In this document: positions 1 to 7,018 of the stretch, in pieces
How positions within the stretch are numbered: the first letter of the stretch is position 1
How the letters are laid out: each line of letters opens with the position of its first letter
Assembly: GCA_910588755.1 (NCBI GenBank)
Contig: CAJUQZ010000123.1
Coordinates: 1-13,933 of the forward strand
Source: an uncultured Lachnospiraceae bacterium
GTDB taxonomy: Bacteria > Bacillota > Clostridia > Lachnospirales > Lachnospiraceae
DNA length: 13,933 nt
Direction of reading: 5' to 3'
Notes under the pieces: generated by a model
What the model was told of the DNA's origin: nothing
Databases searched by the model: none
What the model saw: only the letters and a program-made list of their open reading frames with translations
Position numbers and translations under genes: made by a program

Positions 1-299
1 ATATAATCGATGGCCCCGGCTTCATACCCGCGTATCTGATCGCTCTCCTGGTCGTTTGCCGTCAGGAAAATGACCAGCGTGTCGGGGTTTTCCGGTTTTA
101 TGAGCCTGCACAGGTCATAGCCGCTGCCGTCCGGCAGATTGATGTCTAGAAGCACCATGTCATATTCCTCCCGCGCCAGCAGCCTGGCAGCTTTGCCTGC
201 ATTCAGGACGGATACCGTGTCGTACCCCTCAGCAGTCAGGTTGTACGTCAGCGTCTTATTTAAAAGGGCGTCGTCCTCCACCAGTAAAATTTTTTTCAT
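1..299 (-). CDS. Response regulator receiver domain, OmpR/VanR-like (3' part outside window)
   Basis: This is the N-terminal receiver domain of a two-component response regulator. The first 99 residues are visible and the gene runs off the left edge. It opens with KKILLVEDD (acidic pocket E8, D9, D10). The phospho-acceptor is D52 in VLLDINLPDGSG, and the conserved Thr is T80 in VIFLTAND. It ends at GYEAGAIDY, just before the usual conserved Lys. The pattern LPDGSGYDLC and the short linkers are typical of OmpR/PhoB-class regulators that pair with envelope-stress or peptide-sensing kinases. The DNA-binding domain and any kinase gene would lie outside. The ATG is preceded by a good GGAGG site. 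It follows the ABC operon on the same strand after about 220 nt, so co-function with that transporter is possible but not shown. Confidence 0.93.
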   Translation of the reverse strand, partial: MKKILLVEDDALLNKTLTYNLTAEGYDTVSVLNAGKAARLLAREEYDMVLLDINLPDGSGYDLCRLIKPENPDTLVIFLTANDQESDQIRGYEAGAIDY

Positions 300-520
300 G
301 GTTATCCTCCTCGTTTAGCGTGAACATCAGTTTTTGTCGCAAAAGGCAATTCCCTTTCCGCGTATGATATATCCTATCCCGGCAGTACATATCGATAATT
401 TTCCGTCTTGTATTCTGATAATCTGATCCGCCATATGAGCCAGACGCATAGGAACTGTATAGAAATAACATGACAAGATTGCTTGTCTGTTTTAACAACC
501 CTATAACCGCAAAGCGTCCA

Positions 521-1150
521 TCAGGTAATATCCCGTTTTCGGTATACCTTCACTGCAATTTTATACGAGATAACGAACCAGATCACAGCGATGACAAGCA
601 CAATATGAAAACTGAAAAGGATATGTTCCTTCACTGGAAATATGAAGTTTATCAGAAGCACAAGCCCCGTAATGATACCTGTTGATGCCATGAAGGACAT
701 CATGAACACAATCTGCGATTTTTCCGGGTCAAACAGATACGCGCACGGCAGGCTGATGCCGCCTGCAAGCAGGGTGGCGCTCATGCCGATCGAGCCATAC
801 AGGCATAGGGAGAAAAGCGTTACATCCGCACCAAGGCAGGCAATGACAACACAGGGAACCAGCGCTGTAAACATTCCCAATACGGCAAGCAGGATATAAA
901 ACAAAAACTTCTCGCCAATGATCTGCTCCCTTGATACTGGCATGGTAATGACATTTTTATTCCACTTGGAAGCCGCGTCGCTGGTGATGCTGATAAAAGC
1001 CGCCGTCGTTGCGGCGACCGGGGCCAGCACCAGAAGCGCGCTGGTTTCCAGCAAAAAGGACAGGCCAAATCCCAGCACAACCAGGCTGACGATGGTTACA
1101 AGGATATTGCTTCTGGCAATATAGAGATCTTTTACTAAAACACCTTTCAT
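521..1150 (-). CDS. ABC-2 type transporter permease
   Basis: This is the membrane subunit of an ABC-2 type exporter, 209 residues, with about six hydrophobic segments (roughly residues 16-36, 39-58, 82-104, 110-133, 146-168 and 176-196). Between the second and third segments is the stretch MPVSREQIIGEKFLF, which matches the 'LPvsR..i...Kf' cytoplasmic motif common in this permease family. The start is taken as the ATG sharing one base with the TGA stop of the ATPase gene upstream (TGATG), with a G-rich ribosome site 7 nt before it. A GTG one codon earlier is the alternative. It is the third gene of the gntR-ATPase-permease operon and should form the exporter with that ATPase. The substrate cannot be read from sequence; relatives handle antimicrobial peptides or cell-wall antibiotics. 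Confidence 0.88.
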   Translation of the reverse strand: MKGVLVKDLYIARSNILVTIVSLVVLGFGLSFLLETSALLVLAPVAATTAAFISITSDAASKWNKNVITMPVSREQIIGEKFLFYILLAVLGMFTALVPCVVIACLGADVTLFSLCLYGSIGMSATLLAGGISLPCAYLFDPEKSQIVFMMSFMASTGIITGLVLLINFIFPVKEHILFSFHIVLVIAVIWFVISYKIAVKVYRKRDIT

Positions 1151-2001
1151 CACTTTTCCCCCTTTACATACAGCAACATGATCTCATCGATTGTCGCCGG
1201 GACGACCAGGGCCTTCGGATATTTTTTCTGCATCGCCTCCCGGTCTGAAACCAGAATCTGCCACTCATAGTCCATCTTGCGGTACGAGATGATATCGGAG
1301 TGGTCCAGCGCGTCAAACTGTGCCGCGCCGCATTTGATGATGCCATACTGATCAGTCAGTTCGTCCTTGGGCTTCTCAAATACGACTTTCCCTGCGTGGA
1401 TAAATACAATATAATCGGCAATTTTCTCCAGATCGCTGGTAATGTGGGACGATAACAGAATCGAATGTCCCTCGTCCTGCACGAAATCCAGAAGCATATC
1501 CAGAATATCATCCCGGACAACCGGATCTAAGCCGCTGGTGGCCTCGTCGAGAATCAACAGCCTGCAATGATGGGAAAACGCGGCGCAGATGGCCAGCTTC
1601 ATTTTCATTCCTCTTGAAAACTGCTTTATCCGCTTGTCGGCCGGCAGGGAAAACTGTTTCATCAAACTGAAATACACGCGCTCGTCCCAGGTCCTGTAAA
1701 TGTTTTTCAGAACCCGATTGAGTTTCCGGGGTGAGAGGATTTCCGGATAATTGCTGCCGTCGAACACGACGCCGATCTGCTCCTTGATGTCCCCGTCCAG
1801 CTCCTCCCTGTCCAAAAATGAAACAACGCCGTCCTCCTTTTGAATCAACCCTAAGGCAGCATTGATCGTTGTGCTCTTTCCCGCGCCATTTTCCCCGATC
1901 AGCCCGACAATAGCGCCGCCTGGCACAGTGAATGAAACATGGTCTAAGACAAAATCCTGATACGTTTTGGTAAGCCCTGATACCCTCATAGCATTTGTCA
2001 T
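1150..2001 (-). CDS. ABC transporter ATP-binding protein (BcrA/YtrB-like)
   Basis: This is the nucleotide-binding subunit of the ABC-2 exporter, 283 residues. Walker A is GENGAGKST (36-44), the signature is FSRGMKMKL (about 138-146), Walker B is LLILDEATSGLDP (158-170, catalytic E163) and the switch His is in LLSSHI (about H196). The C-terminal ~80 residues form the variable tail common in drug- and bacteriocin-resistance ATPases. The ATG overlaps the regulator's stop by 4 nt (ATGA) and has AGGAGG 7 nt upstream. Its stop overlaps the permease start. These overlaps imply translational coupling of all three genes. All catalytic motifs are intact, so it should be active. It is likely regulated by the GntR protein encoded immediately upstream. 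Confidence 0.95.
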   Translation of the reverse strand: MTNAMRVSGLTKTYQDFVLDHVSFTVPGGAIVGLIGENGAGKSTTINAALGLIQKEDGVVSFLDREELDGDIKEQIGVVFDGSNYPEILSPRKLNRVLKNIYRTWDERVYFSLMKQFSLPADKRIKQFSRGMKMKLAICAAFSHHCRLLILDEATSGLDPVVRDDILDMLLDFVQDEGHSILLSSHITSDLEKIADYIVFIHAGKVVFEKPKDELTDQYGIIKCGAAQFDALDHSDIISYRKMDYEWQILVSDREAMQKKYPKALVVPATIDEIMLLYVKGEK

Positions 2002-2432
2002 GGCAAATCCTCCTTGTTTTCTGTAGGAAAATGCGACTGCCTTTGCAGGAGCAGAGGATTTTCCTCCTCATACAATAGTGTCAATAAACTGATTAACTGA
2101 TCAAGCGATATTCCGCTCATGCGGGCAATCCCGATCGCATCATTGAGGCAGTCCTCGATCTTTTTCTGCTGCTCCTCCAGATAAAAATCCTGATTTTGCG
2201 CTGATACATAGCAGCCTTTCCCCGCCGTTGTCTCGATGAAACCATCCTCCTGCAAAATATCATATGCTTTTTGCACGGTCAGAACGCTGATCTGCAATGA
2301 TTTTGCAAGGGCGCGGATCGAGGGAAGCGCTTCCCCGGCTTTCAGTCCGCCGCCCATAATCTGCGCTTTTATCTGTGACACAATCTGCTCATACAGAGGG
2401 AGACTCGTCTTATTACTCACAACAATCTCCAA
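1998..2432 (-). CDS. GntR family transcriptional regulator, YtrA subfamily
   Basis: This is a one-domain GntR repressor of the YtrA type, 144 residues, controlling the adjacent ABC exporter. The winged-helix domain starts with the typical SLPLYEQIVSQIKAQI, continues with GEALPSIRALAKSLQIS and TVQKAYDILQEDGFI, and closes with the wing ETTAGKGCYVS. A short C-terminal helical part of about 60 residues, much shorter than in FadR or HutC types, marks the YtrA class. I chose the TTG start because it gives the family-typical N-terminus MEIVVSNKT and has AAGGCGGTG 7 nt upstream. A GTG four codons later is possible. An ATG at 2474 is unlikely because it lies at the predicted transcription start, inside the operator. 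The gene is first in the operon and overlaps the ATPase start. Confidence 0.92.
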   Translation of the reverse strand: MEIVVSNKTSLPLYEQIVSQIKAQIMGGGLKAGEALPSIRALAKSLQISVLTVQKAYDILQEDGFIETTAGKGCYVSAQNQDFYLEEQQKKIEDCLNDAIGIARMSGISLDQLISLLTLLYEEENPLLLQRQSHFPTENKEDLP

Positions 2433-2445
2433 ACCGTCACCGCCT

Positions 2446-2492
2446 TTCTGTATTATACTGTATTGTATATACAAATACAGTATAATACAGAA
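2446..2492. promoter_or_regulatory. Perfect 19-bp inverted repeat, probable GntR/YtrA operator
   Basis: Arms at 2446-2464 and 2474-2492 are perfect inverted complements (TTCTGTATTATACTGTATT and its complement) around a 9-nt centre. Each arm contains two CTGTAT units. The element covers the -10 and the predicted start of the gntR-ABC promoter. Position and symmetry fit an autorepressor site for the adjacent YtrA-type protein. That the GntR protein binds here is inferred. Confidence 0.85.
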
Positions 2493-2507
2493 CTATACAG
2501 ATGTCAA
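2479..2507 (-). promoter_or_regulatory. Housekeeping promoter of the gntR-ABC operon
   Basis: On the minus strand there is a perfect -35 TTGACA (2507-2502), a 17-bp spacer and a -10 TATACT (2484-2479). Transcription would begin near 2472, about 40 nt before the TTG start of the regulator. The -10 hexamer lies inside the right arm of the inverted repeat at 2446-2492, so repressor binding there would block the promoter. Confidence 0.85.
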
Positions 2508-2644
2508 GATACAAAATTAAGCAAAAAATACTTTCCCTACTTATTGTTCACCCCCTGCGCCGCCTTTGCGGCATTTTTCCACTGCACAAGCTATGCATAA
2601 ATACCGCCCCAATTTGTACAAACCAGAATGTGCCTAAACTACAA
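2508..2644. other. Intergenic spacer upstream of the GntR promoter
   Basis: No gene is supported here. A 5-bp GC stem (2559-2563 with 2568-2572) is followed by ATTTTT on the plus strand, but no plus-strand gene precedes it that it could terminate. Confidence 0.5.
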
Positions 2645-2671
2645 AAATCCCATACCTGTGTGATGGGATTT
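2645..2671 (-). terminator. Intrinsic terminator after the small 3' fragment
   Basis: Read on the minus strand, AAATCCCAT pairs perfectly with ATGGGATTT across a 9-nt loop and is followed by TTGTAG, which extends the T run to TTTTTG. It lies 10 nt after the stop of the short reading frame ending at 2682. It would insulate the XRE region from the GntR operon. Confidence 0.75.
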
Positions 2672-2681
2672 CTGTACGGAT

Positions 2682-2903
2682 TTATTCAACGGGAATCATT
2701 ACAATTTTTACAGCCTTTCCCGGATGGTTCTCATTGCCAGTCACTCCCTGATAACTGATCTCTGCCCTGCCGCCCACAGCGATCAGGGAATCCCCTTCAA
2801 CCGCGTGCGCACTTTCCGTGGAAAATCCCTCCAATATCTGGGCATTCTCCGTGAAAAAGGAATAACGCACATCATCGTCCGGGTCTCTGATTGTGATTAT
2901 GGT
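2682..2903 (-). pseudogene. Short 3' gene fragment, unrecognised (possible OB-fold tail)
   Basis: An open stretch of about 73 codons runs from just after an in-frame TAA (2906-2904) to a TAA at 2682. The peptide includes DPDDDVRYSFF, GFSTESAHAVEGDSLIAVGG and HPGKAVKIVMIPVE. The alternating hydrophobic pattern with a GD turn suggests the end of a small beta-barrel. This is inference; I do not recognise the family. The only start codon in the upstream half is a GTG at 2870 without a ribosome site, so it looks like the 3' end of a larger gene rather than a complete one. It lies directly behind the XRE gene but in another frame, and has a clean terminator after it. It could also be a real small secreted-domain gene whose 5' end was lost. 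Confidence 0.5.
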
Positions 2904-2931
2904 TTAAGTCTTTACAATCATAAACCATAAT
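2896..2931. repeat. 11-bp perfect inverted repeat at the XRE gene end
   Basis: ATTATGGTTTA (2896-2906) and its exact complement (2921-2931) flank a 14-nt loop. The right arm encodes the last codons (NYGL) of the XRE protein. The loop contains its TGA stop, and the left arm supplies the TAA that closes the fragment frame downstream. There is no T run on either strand, so it is not an ordinary terminator. Confidence 0.7.
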
Positions 2932-3373
2932 TCCAATCCTGCCGCAATGAACCGGCACGCCAAAATGTATCGGATTCCGGATAAATAAAATGCAGTATCA
3001 GCGAGACAATCATTATCAAACAAATCAATATCAGACTGCCCACCAGGAACCATTTTACCCCTTTAATAAATCCCCTCAAAGCATTGTTTTGCAGCACAGA
3101 ATCCACGTTCTGGGAAACCCGGTAAATAGAATCTACTTTCTCATTCATAAAAGAGTTTTCCCGGACTTCCTGCACGTCAATATCCTTTACCAGTTCATCT
3201 AAAGTCATATCAAAGAAATCACTTAACATGACCAGTCTCGTAAAGTCCGGGTAGGACTGCCCGGCCTCCCATTTCGAGATGGTCTGTCTTGATACCTGCA
3301 TTTCCATTCCCAGTTCTTCCTGTGAGAGTCCCTTTTCCTTCCTGAGTTTTAATAGTTTTTCGTTAAATTTCAT
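2918..3373 (-). CDS. XRE family helix-turn-helix regulator with C-terminal membrane helix
   Basis: A 151-residue regulator. Residues 5-59 form a classic Cro/C1 domain (KLLKLRKEKGLSQEELGMEM, SRQTISKWEAGQSYPDF, LSDFFDMTLDELV). A linker follows, then one strongly hydrophobic segment at about 108-130 and a short polar tail. In this family the DNA-binding domain is cytosolic and tethered to the membrane; the signal it reads is unknown. The ATG has AAGGAGG 9 nt upstream. The last residues (DWNYGL) are encoded inside an 11-bp inverted repeat, so the C-terminus may have been altered by the event that left the fragment at 2682-2903. An intact protein may have had a longer extracytoplasmic part. It is divergently oriented to the ABC remnant at 3436. 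Confidence 0.92.
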   Translation of the reverse strand: MKFNEKLLKLRKEKGLSQEELGMEMQVSRQTISKWEAGQSYPDFTRLVMLSDFFDMTLDELVKDIDVQEVRENSFMNEKVDSIYRVSQNVDSVLQNNALRGFIKGVKWFLVGSLILICLIMIVSLILHFIYPESDTFWRAGSLRQDWNYGL

Positions 3374-3435
3374 TTTACAGTACCTCCTTTTTTTCCAGCC
3401 TACAATATAATGTATATGGATTCAAGCAATTTAGG

Positions 3436-4149
3436 TTGTCAATTTGTCAACGCAGGCATACATTTCATATGTTTCTGGAAAATAACATTCTGCCAACACG
3501 CCTTAACATGCCTTTTTTGCAAAAAAATAAACACGGGAAAGCCCCTGACAGGCAAAGCCGCAATAAAAAGGTTGCCATTATAGGAAAAAACGGCTCAGGC
3601 AAAACAACGTTTTTAAAAATCCTGTTGTCGCAGCTCTCACCGACAGACGGCCTTGTCCGGAAAAACAGGGCGCTATCCTATGCATATGTGCCCGTTAGCG
3701 CTCAACTGTTTCCGGTCAGCATCGAGGAGAATGTCTCGTACGGAAACTCGCATGATATTACAGAACGGCTACAGGCGATCGAACAGGCGTCGGACTTGAT
3801 TCGGATAGGCCCAGAACGATTAAACAAAGTACTGCCGGACGGAGATGAAAATTTATCGGGAGGGGAGGCGCAGCGTGTGGCGATTGCACGGGCAATGGCG
3901 GCTCAAAGCGATGTGCTGATCGCAGACGAACCGACAGCAAGCCTCGATGTTGTTACCGCCCGGAAAGTGTTTGAGAACTTCATCGATTTCGCGCCTAATG
4001 TTCTGTTTACCACGCATAATCCGGAACTGCTGCAATATGCCGATGTGATTTATATGATGGATAAGGGAACGATTGTATGTTCTGGAAGCTTTAAGGAAAT
4101 ATGTGAGCTGGAAATATACAGGGAATGGGAGTTCTCCCTATCCCTATAA
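3436..4149 (+). CDS. Orphan nucleotide-binding domain of an ABC exporter, probable truncated remnant
   Basis: This is the only convincing plus-strand gene. It encodes the NBD of an MsbA/MdlB-like exporter: Walker A GKNGSGKT (50-57), signature LSGGEAQR (140-147), Walker B LIADEPTASLD (161-171, E165) and switch His in FTTHNP (H194). The family normally has about 300 residues of membrane domain before this. Here only about 40 unrelated residues precede Walker A, and the A-loop strand is also missing. The Q-loop, normally VPQ followed by LF, reads VPVSAQLF, so the conserved Gln is replaced by Val. The possible starts (TTG at 3436, ATG at 3469) lack a ribosome site. Signature and Walker B are well preserved, so loss is probably recent. 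Its stop overlaps the stop of the convergent gene by 6 nt. Confidence 0.75.
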   Translation: MSICQRRHTFHMFLENNILPTRLNMPFLQKNKHGKAPDRQSRNKKVAIIGKNGSGKTTFLKILLSQLSPTDGLVRKNRALSYAYVPVSAQLFPVSIEENVSYGNSHDITERLQAIEQASDLIRIGPERLNKVLPDGDENLSGGEAQRVAIARAMAAQSDVLIADEPTASLDVVTARKVFENFIDFAPNVLFTTHNPELLQYADVIYMMDKGTIVCSGSFKEICELEIYREWEFSLSL

Positions 4150-4905
4150 ACGAAGGTAGGCTTCTAGCTTATGCCACAGGGTTTCTTGTGGATTGGCATA
4201 GTATAATTTCATGTATATGTCATCTGAAATTTTTTCCTTTTTGTAATCAGCTCCTATTTTCTGCAGTTGCTCCTCCAACGGTAAAACTTCACTCTCAAAA
4301 GCAACACATAGAAGCAGTGGAAATTTCTCTGTACGTTTTCGCGCCTGGTCAAAGTCACTGTCTCTAAAATATTTCTTTACAAAAACAATGGTTTTCGCTT
4401 TATTTGCACCAAACCCTGTCAGATACAGACGATAATAATCTTCTGATTTTTTCTCTCCGTAATACGCATCAAATATATTGGGCGACGCCGCCATATCCAC
4501 CCATGTCGTGGGATACAGCTTTCCGTGCAGTGCCCATTCCTCAAATATATCCGCCGCGAGCAGCATATCATCACAGACAGCTGCCCTTGGTACATCATCC
4601 TGGTCAAATTCCATTAATTCCAGATCCGTCTGTCCCTCATATTTCTTATTGTAATATGTGTACCGGTGATCGGGTTCACAAATGATGTCTATTAAAACCA
4701 TATCCCATCTGAAACACATCTGCATCCAGGTGCCATCATCCCGCGCGGCATAGATATTATATGGCCCGTTGTCCGAATCCTCCATAATGCCTTTCTTAAT
4801 CATTTCAATTCGTTCCACTGTGATCTGATCATTCTCATAAAAATCAGTGCTTCCCATATACCAGTCACATTGTAATTCTTTTATAAATATGCTTATTTCA
4901 GACAC
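4144..4905 (-). CDS. Hypothetical protein, partner of the upstream P-loop ATPase
   Basis: A 253-residue acidic, aromatic-rich protein that I do not recognise. It has no signal peptide or membrane segment. Visible stretches are QCDWYMGSTDFYENDQ near the N-terminus, a WMQMCFRWDMVLIDIICEPD hydrophobic core, and a separate C-terminal half rich in Lys and Glu (TGFGANKAKTIVFVKKYF onwards). The first half has the feel of a bacterial immunity-type fold. The second half may be an independent domain. The predicted GTG start overlaps the ATPase stop by 13 nt, implying translational coupling and a joint function. An ATG 16 codons later is the alternative start. It is the last gene of the minus-strand run and converges on the ABC remnant. 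Confidence 0.8.
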   Translation of the reverse strand: MSEISIFIKELQCDWYMGSTDFYENDQITVERIEMIKKGIMEDSDNGPYNIYAARDDGTWMQMCFRWDMVLIDIICEPDHRYTYYNKKYEGQTDLELMEFDQDDVPRAAVCDDMLLAADIFEEWALHGKLYPTTWVDMAASPNIFDAYYGEKKSEDYYRLYLTGFGANKAKTIVFVKKYFRDSDFDQARKRTEKFPLLLCVAFESEVLPLEEQLQKIGADYKKEKISDDIYMKLYYANPQETLWHKLEAYLRL

Positions 4906-6193
4906 CCCTGTTCTTTAAAGAATTTCACGACCAACGGATGAACATTGTGCCATCGTTTTCCATTGTATTCAAGCACTACGGAGTCCTGCAGCATTTTCAG
5001 CAGCATTTCCTTATTTTCGATCCGCTCCTTATTTCCATGATAGATATTTAGCAAAAACTGGTACTCTTTCTCCTCTATCCGCCTAGTCAATGAGGTCTTT
5101 ACCTCCTCGAGTGCGTATTCCGCGTCTTCCATCACAATATGCTCGCTGTCCCGGCGCTCCGCCCTTTTTGCGGAGGCGTTAATCACATGAAACAAATCTC
5201 TGAGAGACCCGCCCGTGTACTGAATCAGTCTTTTTAGTACCTCTGGTTCGAACAGCGCCAGGCTGGCACGTTTTTCTACGATTTCTTTTATGACCTCTAT
5301 TCCGTCCTGGAAGGGCTGGCCTTCGATTGTCTCAATTTTGATCATTGGCAGTGTCTTGGTAACAAAATAGCTCTCCATCGCTGAAAACCGCACATCGTAA
5401 GAAAGCCCGATCGGGAACGTGTATACCACTGGAAACCGCATTCCTGATAAGATTGCCGCATAATTGTAAAATACTTTCCATGCATCCTCCGGATTGATTT
5501 GTCTAAATCTTCAAAGATAATAATTGGACGCTTTCCGCCCGTTTTTTTGGCAATCTCGTCTGCTATATGCCCCAATATACCAATCCATTCGCTGGAACGG
5601 ACACTTATTTTTTGCCGGTACTCTTTTCTTGTTTCCTCATTAAATTTCAAATCTGTCTTAATCTTAACAAACAGGTTTAAAATCCCTGCAAGAATCCCTT
5701 TATTTTCCACTGTAATTCCTTCTTCCGCGGAAATGGCGGCCGTCTCCTGGGCAATCCTCGTCTCCATGCCATCAACCCAGAAATTTTTAATCTTCTCAAG
5801 AACGGCATTTCCAATCCTGCATTCTGATTCTTCCGCAATCTGCAGCAAAGCCTCGCCCATCAAAATAAAAAGGTCCGAATAAACGATATTAAACAAGTCC
5901 AGATCCATTCCGCAGTTGACCGTTTTCACATGATATCCTTCATGAATCAGCCGCTGTGTCATCCGGTTGAGCTCTGTGCTCTTGCCGCACCCTCTGTGTC
6001 CCAGCAGCAGGCACGCGCTATATTCTTCCTCGTTGCTGCATAGATCGATAATATCCTCAATCGGGGAGTTGTACTTGTCGCTTGTGCGGTATTCCATCGT
6101 ATCCTCGCAGTAAAATTCTGCCATCTGATTTATTTGTAAGGGCGCCGGCGAAAAGGCATTTATCATCTCACAGACATGGTTTGCATACTTCAT
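4893..6193 (-). pseudogene. P-loop ATPase split by a single-base frameshift
   Basis: Two adjacent frames reconstruct one ATPase of about 433 residues. The 5' frame carries Walker A GHRGCGKST (65-73) and Walker B PIIIFEDLDK (about 223-232). Right after DLDK the frame is lost. The second frame continues sensibly with NPEDAWKVFYNYAAILSGM and runs to 4893, through LKRLIQYTGGSLRDLFHVIN, a helical sensor-2-like region, and a C-terminal wHTH-like stretch. The total is 1301 nt, and adding one A to the AAA at 5500-5498 restores DLDKIN and the whole frame. This is therefore a one-base deletion or a sequencing slip in an A run. The start ATG has GGAGGAG 7 nt upstream. The GHRG(C/S)GKSTEL pattern is known in AAA/KAP-like ATPases, some in defence loci. 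The role here is unknown. Confidence 0.88.
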
Positions 6194-6314
6194 TCTAAAA
6201 CTCCTCCTCTGGTACTACAGCGAACAGGCCAAAAATACGCTACCTTCATAAATATATGGACGATACGCTGAAGAACCACCTATAAATTTAGCACAACAAG
6301 CTAAGTTAATATTA

Positions 6315-6926
6315 TCAGTATTCATATATAAATTTAAATTCATTAATGCAATTTATCAATTCGTTATGGTCTTCTTTTCCCTGGATAACGGCATCTTCAA
6401 AAGTTACCTTCTCCATTCTGCTTTCTGTCAGATATGCCCTGACAAAAATATCTTTCATCAGTACATTGGAAAATCGACAGCCTGCTATCATATTTGCTTC
6501 ATAGACCATATGTTCTATGCTTCCTCCGTCAATCTCCATGTCCATCAGGGTAACATCGCCCTTTATCTCAATATTTCGAAAATGGCAATTACAAAACTTA
6601 TTGTAATGAACAATTTCTGATTGCTCCGTATATCCATTATAGACCACATTTTCAAACAGGCAGTCCCAAAAGCGGTTTCTGAAATATGTCATTAACACGC
6701 TGTTCCCCTCAAATTTGTCCCGGAACGTACAGTTTATAAATTCACAGTCTTCGATATCTACACAGTTATCTTCATATATATTATGGAATATTACATTGCG
6801 AAACCGGCAGTTTCTAATTTCTATCCATTCGCGGTGCGTGCCTGTAACCTGACAGTTTTCCACGCTGATATTTTCTATACAGATTTTTTCGTCTCCCGTA
6901 AATTCTTCCCAGTAAAATTCTTTCAG
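6315..6926 (-). CDS. Pentapeptide-repeat-like protein with apparent CTG start
   Basis: A protein of about 203 residues with regularly recurring (N/D/G)C.F.(N/D) units: IRNCRFRNVIF, IEDCEFINCTF, FRNRFWDCLFENV, YNKFCNCHFRNIEI, IAGCRFSNVLM and SRMEKVTFEDAVI. These imply a right-handed beta-helix whose coils are interrupted by longer loops. The first GTG (6863) has no ribosome site and would cut into the repeat pattern. The open frame continues upstream through ISVENC to a CTG at 6926, which sits 9 nt behind a perfect GGAGG, so I take that as the start. It follows the Imm7-type gene by about 90 nt. Pentapeptide-like proteins occur as gyrase protectors and as immunity proteins, and the context favours the latter. 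No other function is visible. Confidence 0.8.
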   Translation of the reverse strand: MKEFYWEEFTGDEKICIENISVENCQVTGTHREWIEIRNCRFRNVIFHNIYEDNCVDIEDCEFINCTFRDKFEGNSVLMTYFRNRFWDCLFENVVYNGYTEQSEIVHYNKFCNCHFRNIEIKGDVTLMDMEIDGGSIEHMVYEANMIAGCRFSNVLMKDIFVRAYLTESRMEKVTFEDAVIQGKEDHNELINCINEFKFIYEY

Positions 6927-7018
6927 TATATCTCACCTCCAATTTTATAATAAAATAAATTCTGCATATGTCATAACCTGTAAATCAAACTATTTTCTAC
7001 TTTGCCATTTTACCACTG

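Noticed and set aside
472..487. 6-bp hairpin GACAAG/CTTGTC after the permease gene
   Set aside because: Only 6 bp and a poor T tail on the minus strand; too weak to call a terminator.
820..1080. Open frames overlapping the permease and ABC ATPase genes in other frames
   Set aside because: They are shadows: rich in Arg, Cys and Ser and without ribosome sites, while the true genes carry clear motifs.
2559..2572. GCCGC-CTTT-GCGGC hairpin followed by ATTTTT on the plus strand
   Set aside because: No plus-strand gene upstream for it to terminate, and the stem is short. It resembles the hairpin at 8142-8154, but five bases are too few to claim a repeat family.
6286..6306. Hairpin ATTTAGC/GCTAAGT after the pentapeptide-like gene
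   Set aside because: Includes a G-T pair, is AT-rich and its tail is not a T run; support is too thin.
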